From Francisella philomiragia subsp. philomiragia ATCC 25015 (GTDB lineage Bacteria > Pseudomonadota > Gammaproteobacteria > Francisellales > Francisellaceae): a stretch of DNA of 64,000 bases. Position 1 is the stretch's first letter. The number at the start of each line of letters is the position of its first letter. A program made the position numbers and the translations under genes. The notes beneath the pieces were generated by a model that worked only from the letters and a program-made list of their open reading frames with translations, had not been told where the DNA came from and searched no databases. Shown piece by piece: positions 27,805-37,022 of the stretch. The stretch spans positions 347,471-411,470 of the forward strand of contig NZ_DS999311.1 of the NCBI RefSeq assembly GCF_000156715.1, in the 5' to 3' direction.

Positions 27805-28557
27805 ATGCTAACTAAAATTCTTAAAAAATTATATATCCCTCTAATTTGTCTACTAAGCATATCTTTAGGTATCAGCTCACAAATAGTAAATACTAACTCT
27901 CAAAACTACTACAATAATGCTGTAAATTTTGCAAAAGAACTCAAAGATAAAAATATCTGTGGTACGGATGAAAAATACTCTTTAGAAGACTTCTATAAAG
28001 GTCTAAAAGATAAAATAAATAATCAAGATAACTTTTTGCTAAAAAAACATGATAATAAAAAAATTAGCTTCTCGATAGGATATAAAACCGGAATGAGTAG
28101 TCTTAAGAAAGGCTCTCTTTTTAGTCCAAATCCAACCAAACTATACAACCCCAAAATAGTTTTAACTGGGATTTCTGATCATTACAGTAATACTACACCT
28201 AAATTTAAGCTCATAGAAAGCACTAGACTTAGAGAAATTCTCAATAGTGATTCTCAGACTCTTCCTAAAGATATTAGCGCTGATCAGTTTAACTATAGTT
28301 TAGGTTTTAATTTATTTGAAATCCCAAAAAACTATAGTTCATCAAATATTGTAAACAAAAAATCTTTCATTGAAGGTATGAAAGCGGGTCTAAACAATGA
28401 GAAATATAATCTTTCAAAGCAACAAGTAGCTGAATTTAGTTATATCATGGGCGCTTTCTATAGCGACAACCTAGAGGGTGAACAAGATAAAAATGCTTTT
28501 TTAGAGGGATTTGAGAGTGAACTACCCAAACAACCACAGAAGTTCGATAAAGTTTGA
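27805..28557 (+). CDS. Exported protein with FKBP_N-like repeats, no isomerase domain
   Basis: 250 residues with a signal sequence (KILKKLYIPLICLLSISLGISS). Three segments look like the helical dimerisation domain of Mip/FKBP-type proteins: SFSIGYKTGMSS, FNYSLGFNLFE with KKSFIEGMKAGLNNEKYNLS, and EFSYIMGAFYSDNL with AFLEGFESEL. There is no FKBP catalytic domain after them; the protein simply ends. It could be a chaperone-like or structural exported protein. The family call is tentative. It stands between yqeG (divergent) and rsmI (convergent, 17 bases away). Confidence 0.55.
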   Translation: MLTKILKKLYIPLICLLSISLGISSQIVNTNSQNYYNNAVNFAKELKDKNICGTDEKYSLEDFYKGLKDKINNQDNFLLKKHDNKKISFSIGYKTGMSSLKKGSLFSPNPTKLYNPKIVLTGISDHYSNTTPKFKLIESTRLREILNSDSQTLPKDISADQFNYSLGFNLFEIPKNYSSSNIVNKKSFIEGMKAGLNNEKYNLSKQQVAEFSYIMGAFYSDNLEGEQDKNAFLEGFESELPKQPQKFDKV

Positions 28558-28574
28558 AACCTAGAAATTAGCTA

Positions 28575-29444
28575 TTAAATATCTTTTTTGACAGCCAATG
28601 CTCTCTCATAAATGTCATTTTTTTTAGCTCCTGTGAGCTTAACCACTAACTTAACTGCTTTTTTAACAGGCATATCCTCGAGCAAATCTTTTAGTAAATC
28701 ATCAATATCAACATTAAGGTTACTCTGATCACTAATATCATTGTTGTTATTACAATCAATAACAACAACGAACTCTCCTCTTATAATATCGGGATTACTT
28801 TTAAAAAAATCACAGACCTCCTCTACAGAACCAGCAACAAATTTCTCAAACTGTTTTGTAAGCTCCTTAGCAACAACAATATTGTTATGAGGCATTATCT
28901 CTAACAGATCATCTAAAAGATATGTAATTCTATGTACAGATTCATATATTATTACTGTTGCATTTGCTAGTAGTAGGTCACGAATTTGCTGTTGTCTTTT
29001 AGCCTGTTTCGCTGATAAAAATCCTTTGAACAGAAAGCTATCCGAAGGTAAGCCTGCTGCAGATAGTGCCGTTATCAATGCACTAACACCTGGTACAGGT
29101 ACAACCTTGTATCCACTGTTACGTAAGCTTGCAACTATCTTATATCCTGGATCTGAAATTAGTGGTGTCCCTGCATCGCTTACCAAAGCTATGCTATTAT
29201 CATTGTCTAAAAGCTCTTTGACATACTCAACTCGTGACTCCTCATTAAAATCATGACATGAGATCAACTTCTGATCACCACGAATATTAAGATTCGTCAA
29301 TAGCTTAGCAGTCATACGCGTATCCTCTGCTAGAATCACATCAACACTACTTAGAATATTCATAGCTCTATAAGTTATATCTTGCAAATTCCCAATAGGC
29401 GTTGCTACGACATAAAGAGTTCCTTTTTCTATACTATTCACCAA
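28575..29444 (-). CDS. rsmI: 16S rRNA 2'-O-ribose C1402 methyltransferase RsmI
   Basis: 289 residues of the tetrapyrrole-methylase superfamily: LYVVATPIGNLQDITYRAM, ILAEDTRMTAKLL, SCHDFNEESR, LVSDAGTPLISDPGYKIV and PVPGVSALITALSAAGLPSDSFLF, which are diagnostic for RsmI. It methylates the ribose of C1402 in 16S rRNA and tunes P-site decoding. Its start overlaps the 3' end of murC by 11 bases, so it is likely translated by coupling. Confidence 0.96.
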   Translation of the reverse strand: MVNSIEKGTLYVVATPIGNLQDITYRAMNILSSVDVILAEDTRMTAKLLTNLNIRGDQKLISCHDFNEESRVEYVKELLDNDNSIALVSDAGTPLISDPGYKIVASLRNSGYKVVPVPGVSALITALSAAGLPSDSFLFKGFLSAKQAKRQQQIRDLLLANATVIIYESVHRITYLLDDLLEIMPHNNIVVAKELTKQFEKFVAGSVEEVCDFFKSNPDIIRGEFVVVIDCNNNNDISDQSNLNVDIDDLLKDLLEDMPVKKAVKLVVKLTGAKKNDIYERALAVKKDI

Positions 29445-30792
29445 TCATCCCCACCAAATTTGTAATATCTCCGGCTCCTTGAATTAACACAACTGTATTA
29501 TCATCCACAAGCTTCTCTAAGAAATAGAGCACATGATCAAAACTATCAGCTAAAAGTGCTTTTGGAATATTTCTTATAAGATCTTGACTCTCAGCTCCTT
29601 GTATAATCTGCTCTCCCGCTGAATATGTTGGAAGTATTATTAGCTGATCGGCTAAAGATAATGCTTTTGGCCAGTCTATAAGCAAATCTCTATTACGTGT
29701 GTATCTATGTGGCTGAAAGACATGTATTATTTTTTTATTAGGATACTTATCTCTAACAGCTCCAAGACTGCTTGTAACTTCTACAGGATGATGCCCATAG
29801 TCATCAATAACAGGGATTTTATGGCTTGATATCTGCTTATCATAAACATCAAACCTTCTTGCAACACCTTTTACCGTGACTAGTGCATTATAGATATCTT
29901 CATACCGAAAGCCCAAATCCAAACACGCTACTACACATGCGGTAGCATTTTGCACATTATATTTACCAGGTAGTTGTAGTTCAAAATCATAATTACCCGA
30001 TTTGTACTCTACTGTGAAAGTAGTTAAATTATCACTTACTCTATAATTATATATTCGAGCATCTGAATTTATTGCAAAACCATAAGATACAATATTTCCT
30101 ACTACTCGCGAACGATACTTATCTAGCAAATCATTACAACCGTGATCATCAACACACAAATATATATTTTCGATACTTTCTTTCATCAAAAAATTTGCAA
30201 AGTTCTCAAGCAAATTGTCATAGCTATTTTTATATGTCGACATATGATCAAGATCAATATTCGTAACTATTGCAACATTTGGATTTAGATATAAAAATGA
30301 AGCATCACTTTCATCTGCTTCTATAACTAACCTATCTGTACCATTTACCTGAATATTTGAGTCAGCATATTTGACCACTCCACCAACAACAAAACTACTA
30401 GTTGTATCAAGCTTACATAGCAATGTCGCTAGAATACTTGATGTCGTAGTCTTACCATGAGTTCCGGTGACTGCAATACTATACCTAAAATCTTTCATTA
30501 ATAATGCTAGAAACATAGCTCTTTGCAAACACTGCACTCCCAAAACACGTGCTTTTGATAACAAAGGATGGTTATCAAGAATAGCACTTGAGTACACTAC
30601 CATATCGTAATCTGAAACATCAACATTATTAGGACTGGAGAATATTGAAATACCCAAAGACTCTAACTTAATAGTTAATTTATTTGGAATACTATCATAA
30701 CCGGCAACATCAGCACCAAGTTTTTTTGCTGCAATAGCTAACGCTGAGACACCAATACCACCAACACCAAGGAACAATATTTTTTTCTTCAA
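29434..30792 (-). CDS. murC: UDP-N-acetylmuramate--L-alanine ligase (MurC)
   Basis: 452 residues, normal for MurC. N-terminal Rossmann loop GVGGIGVSALA, the central ATP site VTGTHGKTTTSSILA, the middle DESDASFLYLNP, and C-terminal DDYGHHPVEV, FQPHRYTRNRDL and IQGAGDITNL, which distinguish MurC from MurD/E/F and from Mpl. The enzyme adds L-Ala to UDP-MurNAc in the cytosol. It is remote from the dcw cluster here. The start is TTG at 30792 with GAGAG upstream. The next gene, rsmI, overlaps its end. Confidence 0.95.
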   Translation of the reverse strand: MKKKILFLGVGGIGVSALAIAAKKLGADVAGYDSIPNKLTIKLESLGISIFSSPNNVDVSDYDMVVYSSAILDNHPLLSKARVLGVQCLQRAMFLALLMKDFRYSIAVTGTHGKTTTSSILATLLCKLDTTSSFVVGGVVKYADSNIQVNGTDRLVIEADESDASFLYLNPNVAIVTNIDLDHMSTYKNSYDNLLENFANFLMKESIENIYLCVDDHGCNDLLDKYRSRVVGNIVSYGFAINSDARIYNYRVSDNLTTFTVEYKSGNYDFELQLPGKYNVQNATACVVACLDLGFRYEDIYNALVTVKGVARRFDVYDKQISSHKIPVIDDYGHHPVEVTSSLGAVRDKYPNKKIIHVFQPHRYTRNRDLLIDWPKALSLADQLIILPTYSAGEQIIQGAESQDLIRNIPKALLADSFDHVLYFLEKLVDDNTVVLIQGAGDITNLVGMIGE

Positions 30793-30861
30793 TCTAACTC
30801 TCAGAAGCAGTTATGCTAGTAGCTACCATTTATGAATATTTTAGCACAACGACTATTTTAG

Positions 30862-31638
30862 TCATAATCCTCGCCAATACTTAAATACTGCAAGACTAAG
30901 CTCTTTTAACATTCCTTTACCATCTGCAGCATCAATACCATTATCTTCACACCATTTTGTAAAAATAGTCCCATCATCTGAACTATACATCAAATCATAA
31001 GCAAATGCGCTTTTATTAAAGTTTGCTTTTTTTAGAGGAAGCAATTCACCATAAATACTTGATGATGTTGAATTAATCACGATATCAAAAGACTCTTTGA
31101 TATCATCAAAATCAATCACATTTATTTTATCTCTTGATTTGAATAAATCTTTTATCACATCTGCTTTTGCTTTAGTTCTATTAGTAATACTTACAGATAA
31201 TGGTGACTCTTTAATAATCGCAGCAACAACTGCTTTAGCAGCTCCTCCAGCCCCTACTACAAGAACTTTTTTATCCCTAAAATCTATTTTATAATTATTC
31301 TTAATATCATTAACTATACCCAAACCATCATAGTTTAGGGCTATCATTTTACGATCCTCAGTAAAAACAATATTACTAGCAGCTTTAACTGCCTTAGCAG
31401 TATCATCGGCATCATCTGCCAAATCGTATACTTTTTCTTTATGTGGTACAGTTACACTTAACCCTTTAATTTGAGAATTATCACGGAACTCCTGAATCTT
31501 TGTTTCTAAATCTTCTGGATTAACTTCAATAGCTGTGAAAAGTATATCTTGATTATATTGCTTTGCTAGCTCCATTTGAATTTTAGGAGATAGACTATGT
31601 TTAACCGGATAACCGATTACATGATATAGATCTTTCAT
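30862..31638 (-). CDS. aroE: Shikimate dehydrogenase AroE
   Basis: 258 residues. Shikimate site VIGYPVKHSLSPKIQ, the catalytic lysine in VTVPHKEKVYDLADD, the NADP-binding loop VLVVGAGGAAKAVVAAI with SITNRTKAKADV, and C-terminal WCEDNGIDAADGKGMLKEL. One oddity: the usual N-T-D-G substrate motif reads N-Y-D-G here (ALNYDGLGIVNDI). It catalyses the NADPH-dependent reduction of 3-dehydroshikimate. It lies 69 bases upstream of murC on the same strand. Confidence 0.92.
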   Translation of the reverse strand: MKDLYHVIGYPVKHSLSPKIQMELAKQYNQDILFTAIEVNPEDLETKIQEFRDNSQIKGLSVTVPHKEKVYDLADDADDTAKAVKAASNIVFTEDRKMIALNYDGLGIVNDIKNNYKIDFRDKKVLVVGAGGAAKAVVAAIIKESPLSVSITNRTKAKADVIKDLFKSRDKINVIDFDDIKESFDIVINSTSSSIYGELLPLKKANFNKSAFAYDLMYSSDDGTIFTKWCEDNGIDAADGKGMLKELSLAVFKYWRGL

Positions 31639-31759
31639 GCAACAAAAAACTATTTATAAAATTTATCGAAATTATATCATAGTAACTATCATTAGCTTGA
31701 ATACTGAAATGAAAATAAATATCATAGATGAACATAATTAAATATACTTATTATCAAAA

Positions 31760-32218
31760 ATGAAAAGAATATCTATGTTGCTTGTATGTGGTTTTTGCTT
31801 TGCTAATAGCTTTGGTGCAGACCTAACTGATACTAACTCTACAAGCTCAATAGTAAGTGGATCCACAACAACTATAAACTCTGCCCTTGCAGAGACTACA
31901 ACTCAAAAGCCTAGCGACGATGCAACGCCTATGCCAATGAACGCAACACCTTCTCCTCTAAGTAAAGAAGCCAAAGAAGGTACTATACCAGCTATAGATC
32001 AACCAAAGCAACAAGAGCAACTGGTTGGCTCAGATTCAGCAACTTGGACACCAGCATACTTAAGTGTCAAAAAATTCAAAAAGTGCTTGGCTGTTGAAAA
32101 CTATAGAGGCTGGCAAGGCTACTGCCTACCATCTGAGAAACCTAAAAAATGTCCTGATGAATCTTGGGATCAATTGTCAGAAATGAACCTAATACCATGC
32201 ACTAACCCTAGTAATTAG
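31760..32218 (+). CDS. Exported protein of unknown function, Thr/Ser/Pro-rich with C-terminal Cys motif
   Basis: 152 residues with a signal peptide (KRISMLLVCGFCFANSFGA). Residues about 22-95 are low-complexity, rich in Thr, Ser, Pro and Gln, likely disordered. The last 55 residues form a small folded part with four cysteines: KKFKKCLAVE, QGYCLPSEKPKKCPDESW and LIPCTNPSN, suggesting two disulfides in the periplasm or outside. I do not recognise the family. It is followed by an intrinsic terminator that overlaps its stop codon. Confidence 0.75.
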   Translation: MKRISMLLVCGFCFANSFGADLTDTNSTSSIVSGSTTTINSALAETTTQKPSDDATPMPMNATPSPLSKEAKEGTIPAIDQPKQQEQLVGSDSATWTPAYLSVKKFKKCLAVENYRGWQGYCLPSEKPKKCPDESWDQLSEMNLIPCTNPSN

Positions 32219-32241
32219 TATTTGACTAATCTAGGTTTTTT
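32207..32241 (+). terminator. Intrinsic terminator after the exported Cys-rich protein gene
   Basis: CCTAG-ATTAG (with a two-base TA bulge) at 32207-32218 pairs with CTAATCTAGG at 32226-32235, followed by six T at 32236-32241. It overlaps the stop codon of the upstream gene and insulates the rpmH operon, whose promoter must lie in the next 65 bases. Confidence 0.75.
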
Positions 32242-32309
32242 CTATAGAATACCGAAACTATTTCTGTAATGTATTAAATAAAGATTAGAATTTTAAAGAG
32301 GAAACTAAA

Positions 32310-32444
32310 ATGAAAAGAACATTCCAACCTTCAAACTTAAAAAGAAAAAGAACTCATGGCTTCCGTGCTCGTATGAAGACACTAAGCGGAAGAAAAGTTA
32401 TTAGAAACAGAAGAGCTAAAGGTAGAGCTAAGCTTGCAGCGTAA
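32310..32444 (+). CDS. rpmH: 50S ribosomal protein L34
   Basis: 44 residues beginning [20 protein letters not shown] and ending [11 protein letters not shown], the invariant bL34 sequence. Start ATG at 32310 with AGAGGA upstream. The last 11 bases overlap the TTG start of rnpA, a classic arrangement. dnaA, which often lies divergent from rpmH near the origin, is not adjacent here. Confidence 0.97.
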
Positions 32445-32787
32445 TTTTTGCTTAACAAAGCAAAATATACTAGATAAAAGTGAGATTAAACAAGCCTTTG
32501 ATAATGTAGATACAAAACTTGGAACTCTGCATTTCACATTCCTTTTAAGTCATAGAACTCATAAAGAACCTGGCATGTGTGCAATCTTACCCAAAAAAAG
32601 CATTAAGAAAGCTACTAAAAGAAATCTTTGTAGAAGAATTATTAAAGAATCTTTTCGCTTACACAAAGATCTCTTAGAACACAAAAGCTTGATAGTTTTA
32701 AGTAAAAAAACAGCATCTCAAGCTACTAAGGAAGAATTGTGGCAATCGATAAAAAATTTCGAAAATTTTTTAAGAGAATTACACTAG
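32434..32787 (+). CDS. rnpA: Ribonuclease P protein component
   Basis: 117 residues, basic, with the RNase P protein motif [20 protein letters not shown], which binds the P RNA, and upstream [14 protein letters not shown]. It assists the catalytic RNA in removing tRNA 5' leaders. The start is TTG at 32434 inside rpmH; no in-frame ATG precedes the conserved core, so translation presumably depends on rpmH. The 3' end overlaps yidD by 49 bases. Confidence 0.93.
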
Positions 32788-33023
32788 CTCCTTTTATAGC
32801 TATAATCAATCTATATCGCTATTGTATAAGTCCCTTTATACCTGCTAGATGCAGATATTATCCTACTTGTTCAGAATATGCTCTAGAAGCTCTAAAAACT
32901 CATGGTATACTAAAGGGATTATATTTAAGTACCCGTAGGCTCTTGAGATGTCATCCATTTGCAAAAAGAGACTACTACGATCCGGTTCCTTGTAAAAATA
33001 AAAAGGTTAATAATAAACAATGA
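32739..33023 (+). CDS. yidD: Membrane protein insertion efficiency factor YidD
   Basis: 94 residues with the YidD signature: [32 protein letters not shown] and [19 protein letters not shown]. Three conserved cysteines and an amphipathic N-terminal helix fit a peripheral inner-membrane protein that helps YidC. The start is GTG at 32739, inside rnpA, with GGAAGAA upstream. The stop overlaps the yidC start (ATGA). Confidence 0.94.
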   Translation: MAIDKKFRKFFKRITLAPFIAIINLYRYCISPFIPARCRYYPTCSEYALEALKTHGILKGLYLSTRRLLRCHPFAKRDYYDPVPCKNKKVNNKQ

Positions 33024-34675
33024 AAGCTAATCATATAAGAATACTACTGTTAGTCACGATAGCTATAATGCTTATCTCATTGATGGGTAGATGGGAGCAA
33101 ACTTTCCCATCAAACAGCAGTCAATCACAAACGACTCAAACTCAACAAGATAATAGTCACTATAATAGTGATACTACTGCTACAACAAATGTATCAACAT
33201 CTGATGCAAAAGCATCACTAACGAAAACCACAAGTTTCTCAAAGTATGATGATGCTAAAAGCGTGACTATTAACACAGACGTATTCAAAAATCTTAAGAT
33301 CAGCTTACTTGATGGTGCTATTATATCTGCATCATTAGAAGATTATAGTGTAAGTCTTGATAATAAGACACCAATGGCGTTACTTACTAACGAACAAGGT
33401 TCAGAATATATTGCCAAAAGCACTATAGTTATCAACAAAAAGCCTGTTGATGTCAATTTTGAAAGCCAAGGAATCAAAAAAGAAAATGGTAAACAGGTAC
33501 TAACTCTTACTGGAAGTGTTGATGGTCTAGAAATAACTAGAACATACACCTTTGATGATGCTAAATACAATATTTCTATATCTCAAAATATTAAAAATAC
33601 CACATCAGAACCTGTAAATGTTATTATTGATGATTCATTAGCAAGGGACTTTAATCCAGCTGGTGATAGCTTTAGTCTATTAAATGCTCACAGTTACACA
33701 TTTACTGGTGTCGCTTACTCTACAGCTAATGATTCTTTCAGAAAAGAATCTTTCAAAGACATTTCAAAGACTAACGGACAACCTACAGTCATAAATAGCC
33801 AAGGTCTAGGCTGGGTCGCATTTATACAGCATTACTTTGTAAGTGCTTGGATTCCACAATCAAATGACTCAAAAATATACTATAAAAATCTAAACAATGA
33901 TGTCTTTGAAGCAGGTGCTTATACAGGTATTTCTATAGCTCCTAATCAGTCAGAAAGTATAGACTCCGTGTTATATAGTGGACCAATCATCAAAGCTAAC
34001 CTAGTAGATTTAGCTCCTAATCTAGAAAAAACTCTAGATTACGGAATGTTGTCATTCTTCTCAGAAATAATCTTCTGGGTGATGAATCAGATACATTCAC
34101 TTGTAGGTAACTGGGGCTTAGCAATTATTCTTGTTACTTGCTTAATCAAGCTTATATTCTATCCTCTTTCTGCTAAGAGTTATCGCTCTATGGCAAAAAT
34201 GAGAATGTTACAACCTAGAGTCAAACGCTTGCAAGAGACATATAAAGATGATCGTCAAGCTCTAGGCAAGAAAATGATGGAAATGTATAAAGAAGAAAAG
34301 GTAAATCCTCTAAGTGGTTGTTTACCAATGCTTATACAAATCCCAATATTCATTTCACTGTACTGGGTATTACTTGAATCTGTTGAATTAAGACAAGCTC
34401 CTTTTATCTTCTGGATTCATGACTTATCAATGAAAGATCCTTACTTTGTATTACCTATACTTATGGGTATATCAATGTTCTTACAGCAAAAATTATCTCC
34501 AGCTCCTGCAGATCCTATGCAAGCTAAGATAATGATGTTCTTACCTGTGATATTTACATTCTTATTTGCTTCATTCCCATCTGGTCTAGTACTATACTGG
34601 TTAACTAACAACGTAATTAGTATCTTACAACAGTGGATTATCACAAGACATTATCAAGCTACTCATAAAAAATAA
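33020..34675 (+). CDS. yidC: Membrane protein insertase YidC
   Basis: 551 residues. An N-terminal anchor ([18 protein letters not shown]) is followed by a Ser/Thr/Gln-rich linker (about 30-70), a large periplasmic domain to about residue 330, and the insertase core with five membrane segments ([57 protein letters not shown]). The conserved hydrophilic-groove arginine is in TLxxR-type SAKSYRSMA or nearby. It inserts small membrane proteins alone or with SecYEG. mnmE, its common neighbour, is absent; lpxL-type genes follow instead. Confidence 0.96.
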   Translation: MKANHIRILLLVTIAIMLISLMGRWEQTFPSNSSQSQTTQTQQDNSHYNSDTTATTNVSTSDAKASLTKTTSFSKYDDAKSVTINTDVFKNLKISLLDGAIISASLEDYSVSLDNKTPMALLTNEQGSEYIAKSTIVINKKPVDVNFESQGIKKENGKQVLTLTGSVDGLEITRTYTFDDAKYNISISQNIKNTTSEPVNVIIDDSLARDFNPAGDSFSLLNAHSYTFTGVAYSTANDSFRKESFKDISKTNGQPTVINSQGLGWVAFIQHYFVSAWIPQSNDSKIYYKNLNNDVFEAGAYTGISIAPNQSESIDSVLYSGPIIKANLVDLAPNLEKTLDYGMLSFFSEIIFWVMNQIHSLVGNWGLAIILVTCLIKLIFYPLSAKSYRSMAKMRMLQPRVKRLQETYKDDRQALGKKMMEMYKEEKVNPLSGCLPMLIQIPIFISLYWVLLESVELRQAPFIFWIHDLSMKDPYFVLPILMGISMFLQQKLSPAPADPMQAKIMMFLPVIFTFLFASFPSGLVLYWLTNNVISILQQWIITRHYQATHKK

Positions 34676-34676
34676 T

Positions 34677-35579
34677 ATGGATAAATCTCTACTTAAACCA
34701 AAATATTGGGGACTTTGGTTAGCTATCCTTATTGCTAAAATCTTAGTTAACACTCTTTCTTATAAGACTCTGATGCGATTAGCTATATTTATTGGCAAAA
34801 TAGCAAAACCTTTAGCTAAAAAGCGTAATAAAGTAGCTTACATTAATCTAAAAATAGCTTTCCCAGATAAATCTGAAACTGAAATATTAAAATTAGTAGA
34901 TGAGAGCTATAAGTCTGTTTGTATGGCTGGATTTGAAAGCTTAATAGCATGGTTTATGTCAGATAAGAAATTTAAAAAAATAAATGTAGATGAAACGGAA
35001 TTTCAATCCTTTATTACTACTCATGAAAACTTAGATAAACCCTTAATGTCTCTAGGTTTTCACTTTCACACTTTAGAGATAGCAGGTAGATATTGTGGAG
35101 ACAAATTCAAACCATTAAGCCTTATGTATCAGAAGCATAAAAATCCTGTAATGGAACATGTAATCACTTCATCTCGATTAAAATATGTAGATAAATGTTT
35201 TGAGCGTAAAAATATGCTTACCATGATAAAAAGCTTAAGATCGAAGATGACTCTTTGGTATGCTCCTGACCAAGATTTTAAAGAACATAGTATCTTTGTA
35301 CCTTTTTTTGGGAAACTTTGTTCTACATTAGTAGTCACTCCATGGTTAGCTCGGAAAACCAAATCTATAGTAATCCCTACATATTATATTAGAAATAAAG
35401 ACTTATCTGGATATAAACTCATATCTGGCGAGCCAATGGAGTTTTCTGGGGATGATTATAAAGATGCTTTGCTTATTAATCAGTTTCTTGAAAGAGCTAT
35501 TCGAAAATACCCTGAACAGTACTTATGGCAACACCGTCGCTATAAGACAAGACCACCAGGAGAAGAAAAGATTTATTAA
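34677..35579 (+). CDS. Late lipid A acyltransferase, LpxL/HtrB family (first copy)
   Basis: 300 residues with an N-terminal membrane helix (PKYWGLWLAILIAKILVNTLS) and the LPLAT core. The catalytic motif is HFHTLE (H-x4-E) in SLGFHFHTLEIAGRY, followed by LSLMYQKHKNPVMEHVI and LWYAPDQDF, and ends LWQHRRYKTRPPGE. It should transfer a secondary acyl chain to the lipid A precursor on the cytosolic face. It starts one base after yidC. It is a clear paralogue of the next gene; which copy acts at which position cannot be read. Confidence 0.9.
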   Translation: MDKSLLKPKYWGLWLAILIAKILVNTLSYKTLMRLAIFIGKIAKPLAKKRNKVAYINLKIAFPDKSETEILKLVDESYKSVCMAGFESLIAWFMSDKKFKKINVDETEFQSFITTHENLDKPLMSLGFHFHTLEIAGRYCGDKFKPLSLMYQKHKNPVMEHVITSSRLKYVDKCFERKNMLTMIKSLRSKMTLWYAPDQDFKEHSIFVPFFGKLCSTLVVTPWLARKTKSIVIPTYYIRNKDLSGYKLISGEPMEFSGDDYKDALLINQFLERAIRKYPEQYLWQHRRYKTRPPGEEKIY

Positions 35580-35639
35580 TGTTTATGATTAAAAAAGTGT
35601 ATGTTAAAATATATTTAACATTTTAATTTAAAGATACTA

Positions 35640-36563
35640 ATGATAAATAACAAGCTTGAACCAAAAAACTGGGGCATTTGGATTATCGTAGGGATAATGA
35701 ATTTTGGCTCTAAGTTGCCACTTTTTACTCATAAGTATATAGTGCTTGCTATTGGCATTATTATTAAGCCATTCTTAAAAAGTAGGAATGAAATTGCAAG
35801 AGAGAATCTCAAGATTGCCTTTCCTGAAAAATCTACAAAAGAGATTAATAAACTAGTTAATAAAAGTTATTACTCAATGGTTTTATCAGGAGCTGAAACT
35901 ACTGCTGCGTGGTTTCTATCAAAAAAAAGGTTCAATAAAATAAAATTTGAATGGGAAGGCGATTCATTAAGTATATTCAAAAAATATCATGAAAATCCAA
36001 ATACAAATGTTATATTCTTAGGTTTTCACTTTCACTGTATAGAAATAGTTGGACGCCATGTAGCAGAAAATCATCCCCCTCTTACAGTTATGTACCAAAA
36101 GAATACCAATGACCTTCTTGAGGAGCTAATCAAAAAATATCGTGAAAAAAACATATATAGATGTCTAGACAGTAAAAACTTAATAAGTGTTATTAAAAGC
36201 TTAAAAAGAGGCTACTCTATGTGGTACGCTCCAGATCAAGACTTTGGCTTAGAAAGCACTGGACTTGAAAACTCTATTTTTGCTCCATTTTTTGGAACAT
36301 TGTGTTCAACTTTGACCGTAACCCCATGGTTAGCTGAAAAAACAAACTCTGTAGTACTACCTGTATATTATGTTAGAAAAAAGTGCCTAAAAAAATATAA
36401 AATTGTCACAGGTGAGCCATTGGAGTTTACAGGTGATGCCTATAAAGATGCTGAAATGACAAATAAATTCCTGGAAGATGCTATAAGAAAATATCCAGAG
36501 CAGTACTTATGGCAACATCGTCGCTATAGAACTAGACCAAATGGCGAACCTCAAATATATTAA
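35640..36563 (+). CDS. Late lipid A acyltransferase, LpxL/HtrB family (second copy)
   Basis: 307 residues, same layout as the previous gene: KNWGIWIIVGIMNFGSKLPL, catalytic HFHCIE (H-x4-E) in FLGFHFHCIEIVGRH, LTVMYQKNTNDLLEELI, MWYAPDQDFG, and LWQHRRYRTRPNGE. It has a small insert (LESTGLENS) after the APDQDF motif that the first copy lacks, so the acyl pocket may differ. The ends of the two proteins are nearly identical, evidence of tandem duplication. The 3' end may overlap the pilin ORF if the longer pilin start is used. Confidence 0.9.
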   Translation: MINNKLEPKNWGIWIIVGIMNFGSKLPLFTHKYIVLAIGIIIKPFLKSRNEIARENLKIAFPEKSTKEINKLVNKSYYSMVLSGAETTAAWFLSKKRFNKIKFEWEGDSLSIFKKYHENPNTNVIFLGFHFHCIEIVGRHVAENHPPLTVMYQKNTNDLLEELIKKYREKNIYRCLDSKNLISVIKSLKRGYSMWYAPDQDFGLESTGLENSIFAPFFGTLCSTLTVTPWLAEKTNSVVLPVYYVRKKCLKKYKIVTGEPLEFTGDAYKDAEMTNKFLEDAIRKYPEQYLWQHRRYRTRPNGEPQIY

Positions 36564-36576
36564 GAGTACCATTAAT

Positions 36577-36990
36577 ATGCTAGCAAATAGGAATAATGGA
36601 TTTTCGTTGGTTGAACTGATGGTAGTGATTGCAATAATAGCAATTCTTGCATCAATTGGCTTACCAATGTACAACAACCACATACTAAAAAACCATAGAT
36701 CAGAAGCAACAGCTGAGCTACTTTCAGCAGCAAGTGCTGCTGATAATTTTGAGATCCGTTTTGGATCATTTCCCTCTGGTAGTAGCATAAGTAGCTTCTA
36801 TCATGAGAATACTGCAAATGGTTACTATCTACTTTCATACTGTTCTGGGGAATCTGAATGTCCAAATGTAAGCTATGTAATAACTGCAGTAGCACAGAAC
36901 TCACAAACAGCGGATACTCCATGTAGAAATATAGAGCTTGAAGTTGACGGTGGTATCATAAATAAAACACCCTCTGAATGTTGGAATTAA
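36577..36990 (+). CDS. Type IV pilin-like protein (class III signal)
   Basis: 137 residues from the ATG at 36577. The leader MLANRNNG is followed by the processing site G/F and FSLVELMVVIAIIAILASIG, with Glu at position 5 of the mature protein, exactly as PilD substrates. The start at 36541 would give a 20-residue leader within the upstream gene and seems less likely. The C-terminal part has two cysteine pairs (CSGESEC; CRNIE...SECW) that could form the D-loop. It resembles the PilE-type pilins of Francisella; whether it is a major or minor pilin or a pseudopilin of type II secretion is not decided by sequence. Confidence 0.9.
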   Translation: MLANRNNGFSLVELMVVIAIIAILASIGLPMYNNHILKNHRSEATAELLSAASAADNFEIRFGSFPSGSSISSFYHENTANGYYLLSYCSGESECPNVSYVITAVAQNSQTADTPCRNIELEVDGGIINKTPSECWN

Positions 36991-37022
36991 AAATATTACA
37001 TCAAACTAAATAAGGATTAAAA

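Noticed and set aside
32219-32309. Replication origin beside rpmH
   Set aside because: No dnaA gene is adjacent and I could not see a cluster of DnaA boxes; only a terminator and promoter-sized gap are present.
36541-36576. Longer pilin start at 36541
   Set aside because: It would begin inside the upstream acyltransferase gene and give a 20-residue leader; the 8-residue leader from 36577 is typical.
36572-36922. 116-codon ORF on the minus strand opposite the pilin gene
   Set aside because: It is a shadow frame: the pilin has a clear prepilin signal on the other strand, and this frame has no recognisable domain or ribosome binding site.
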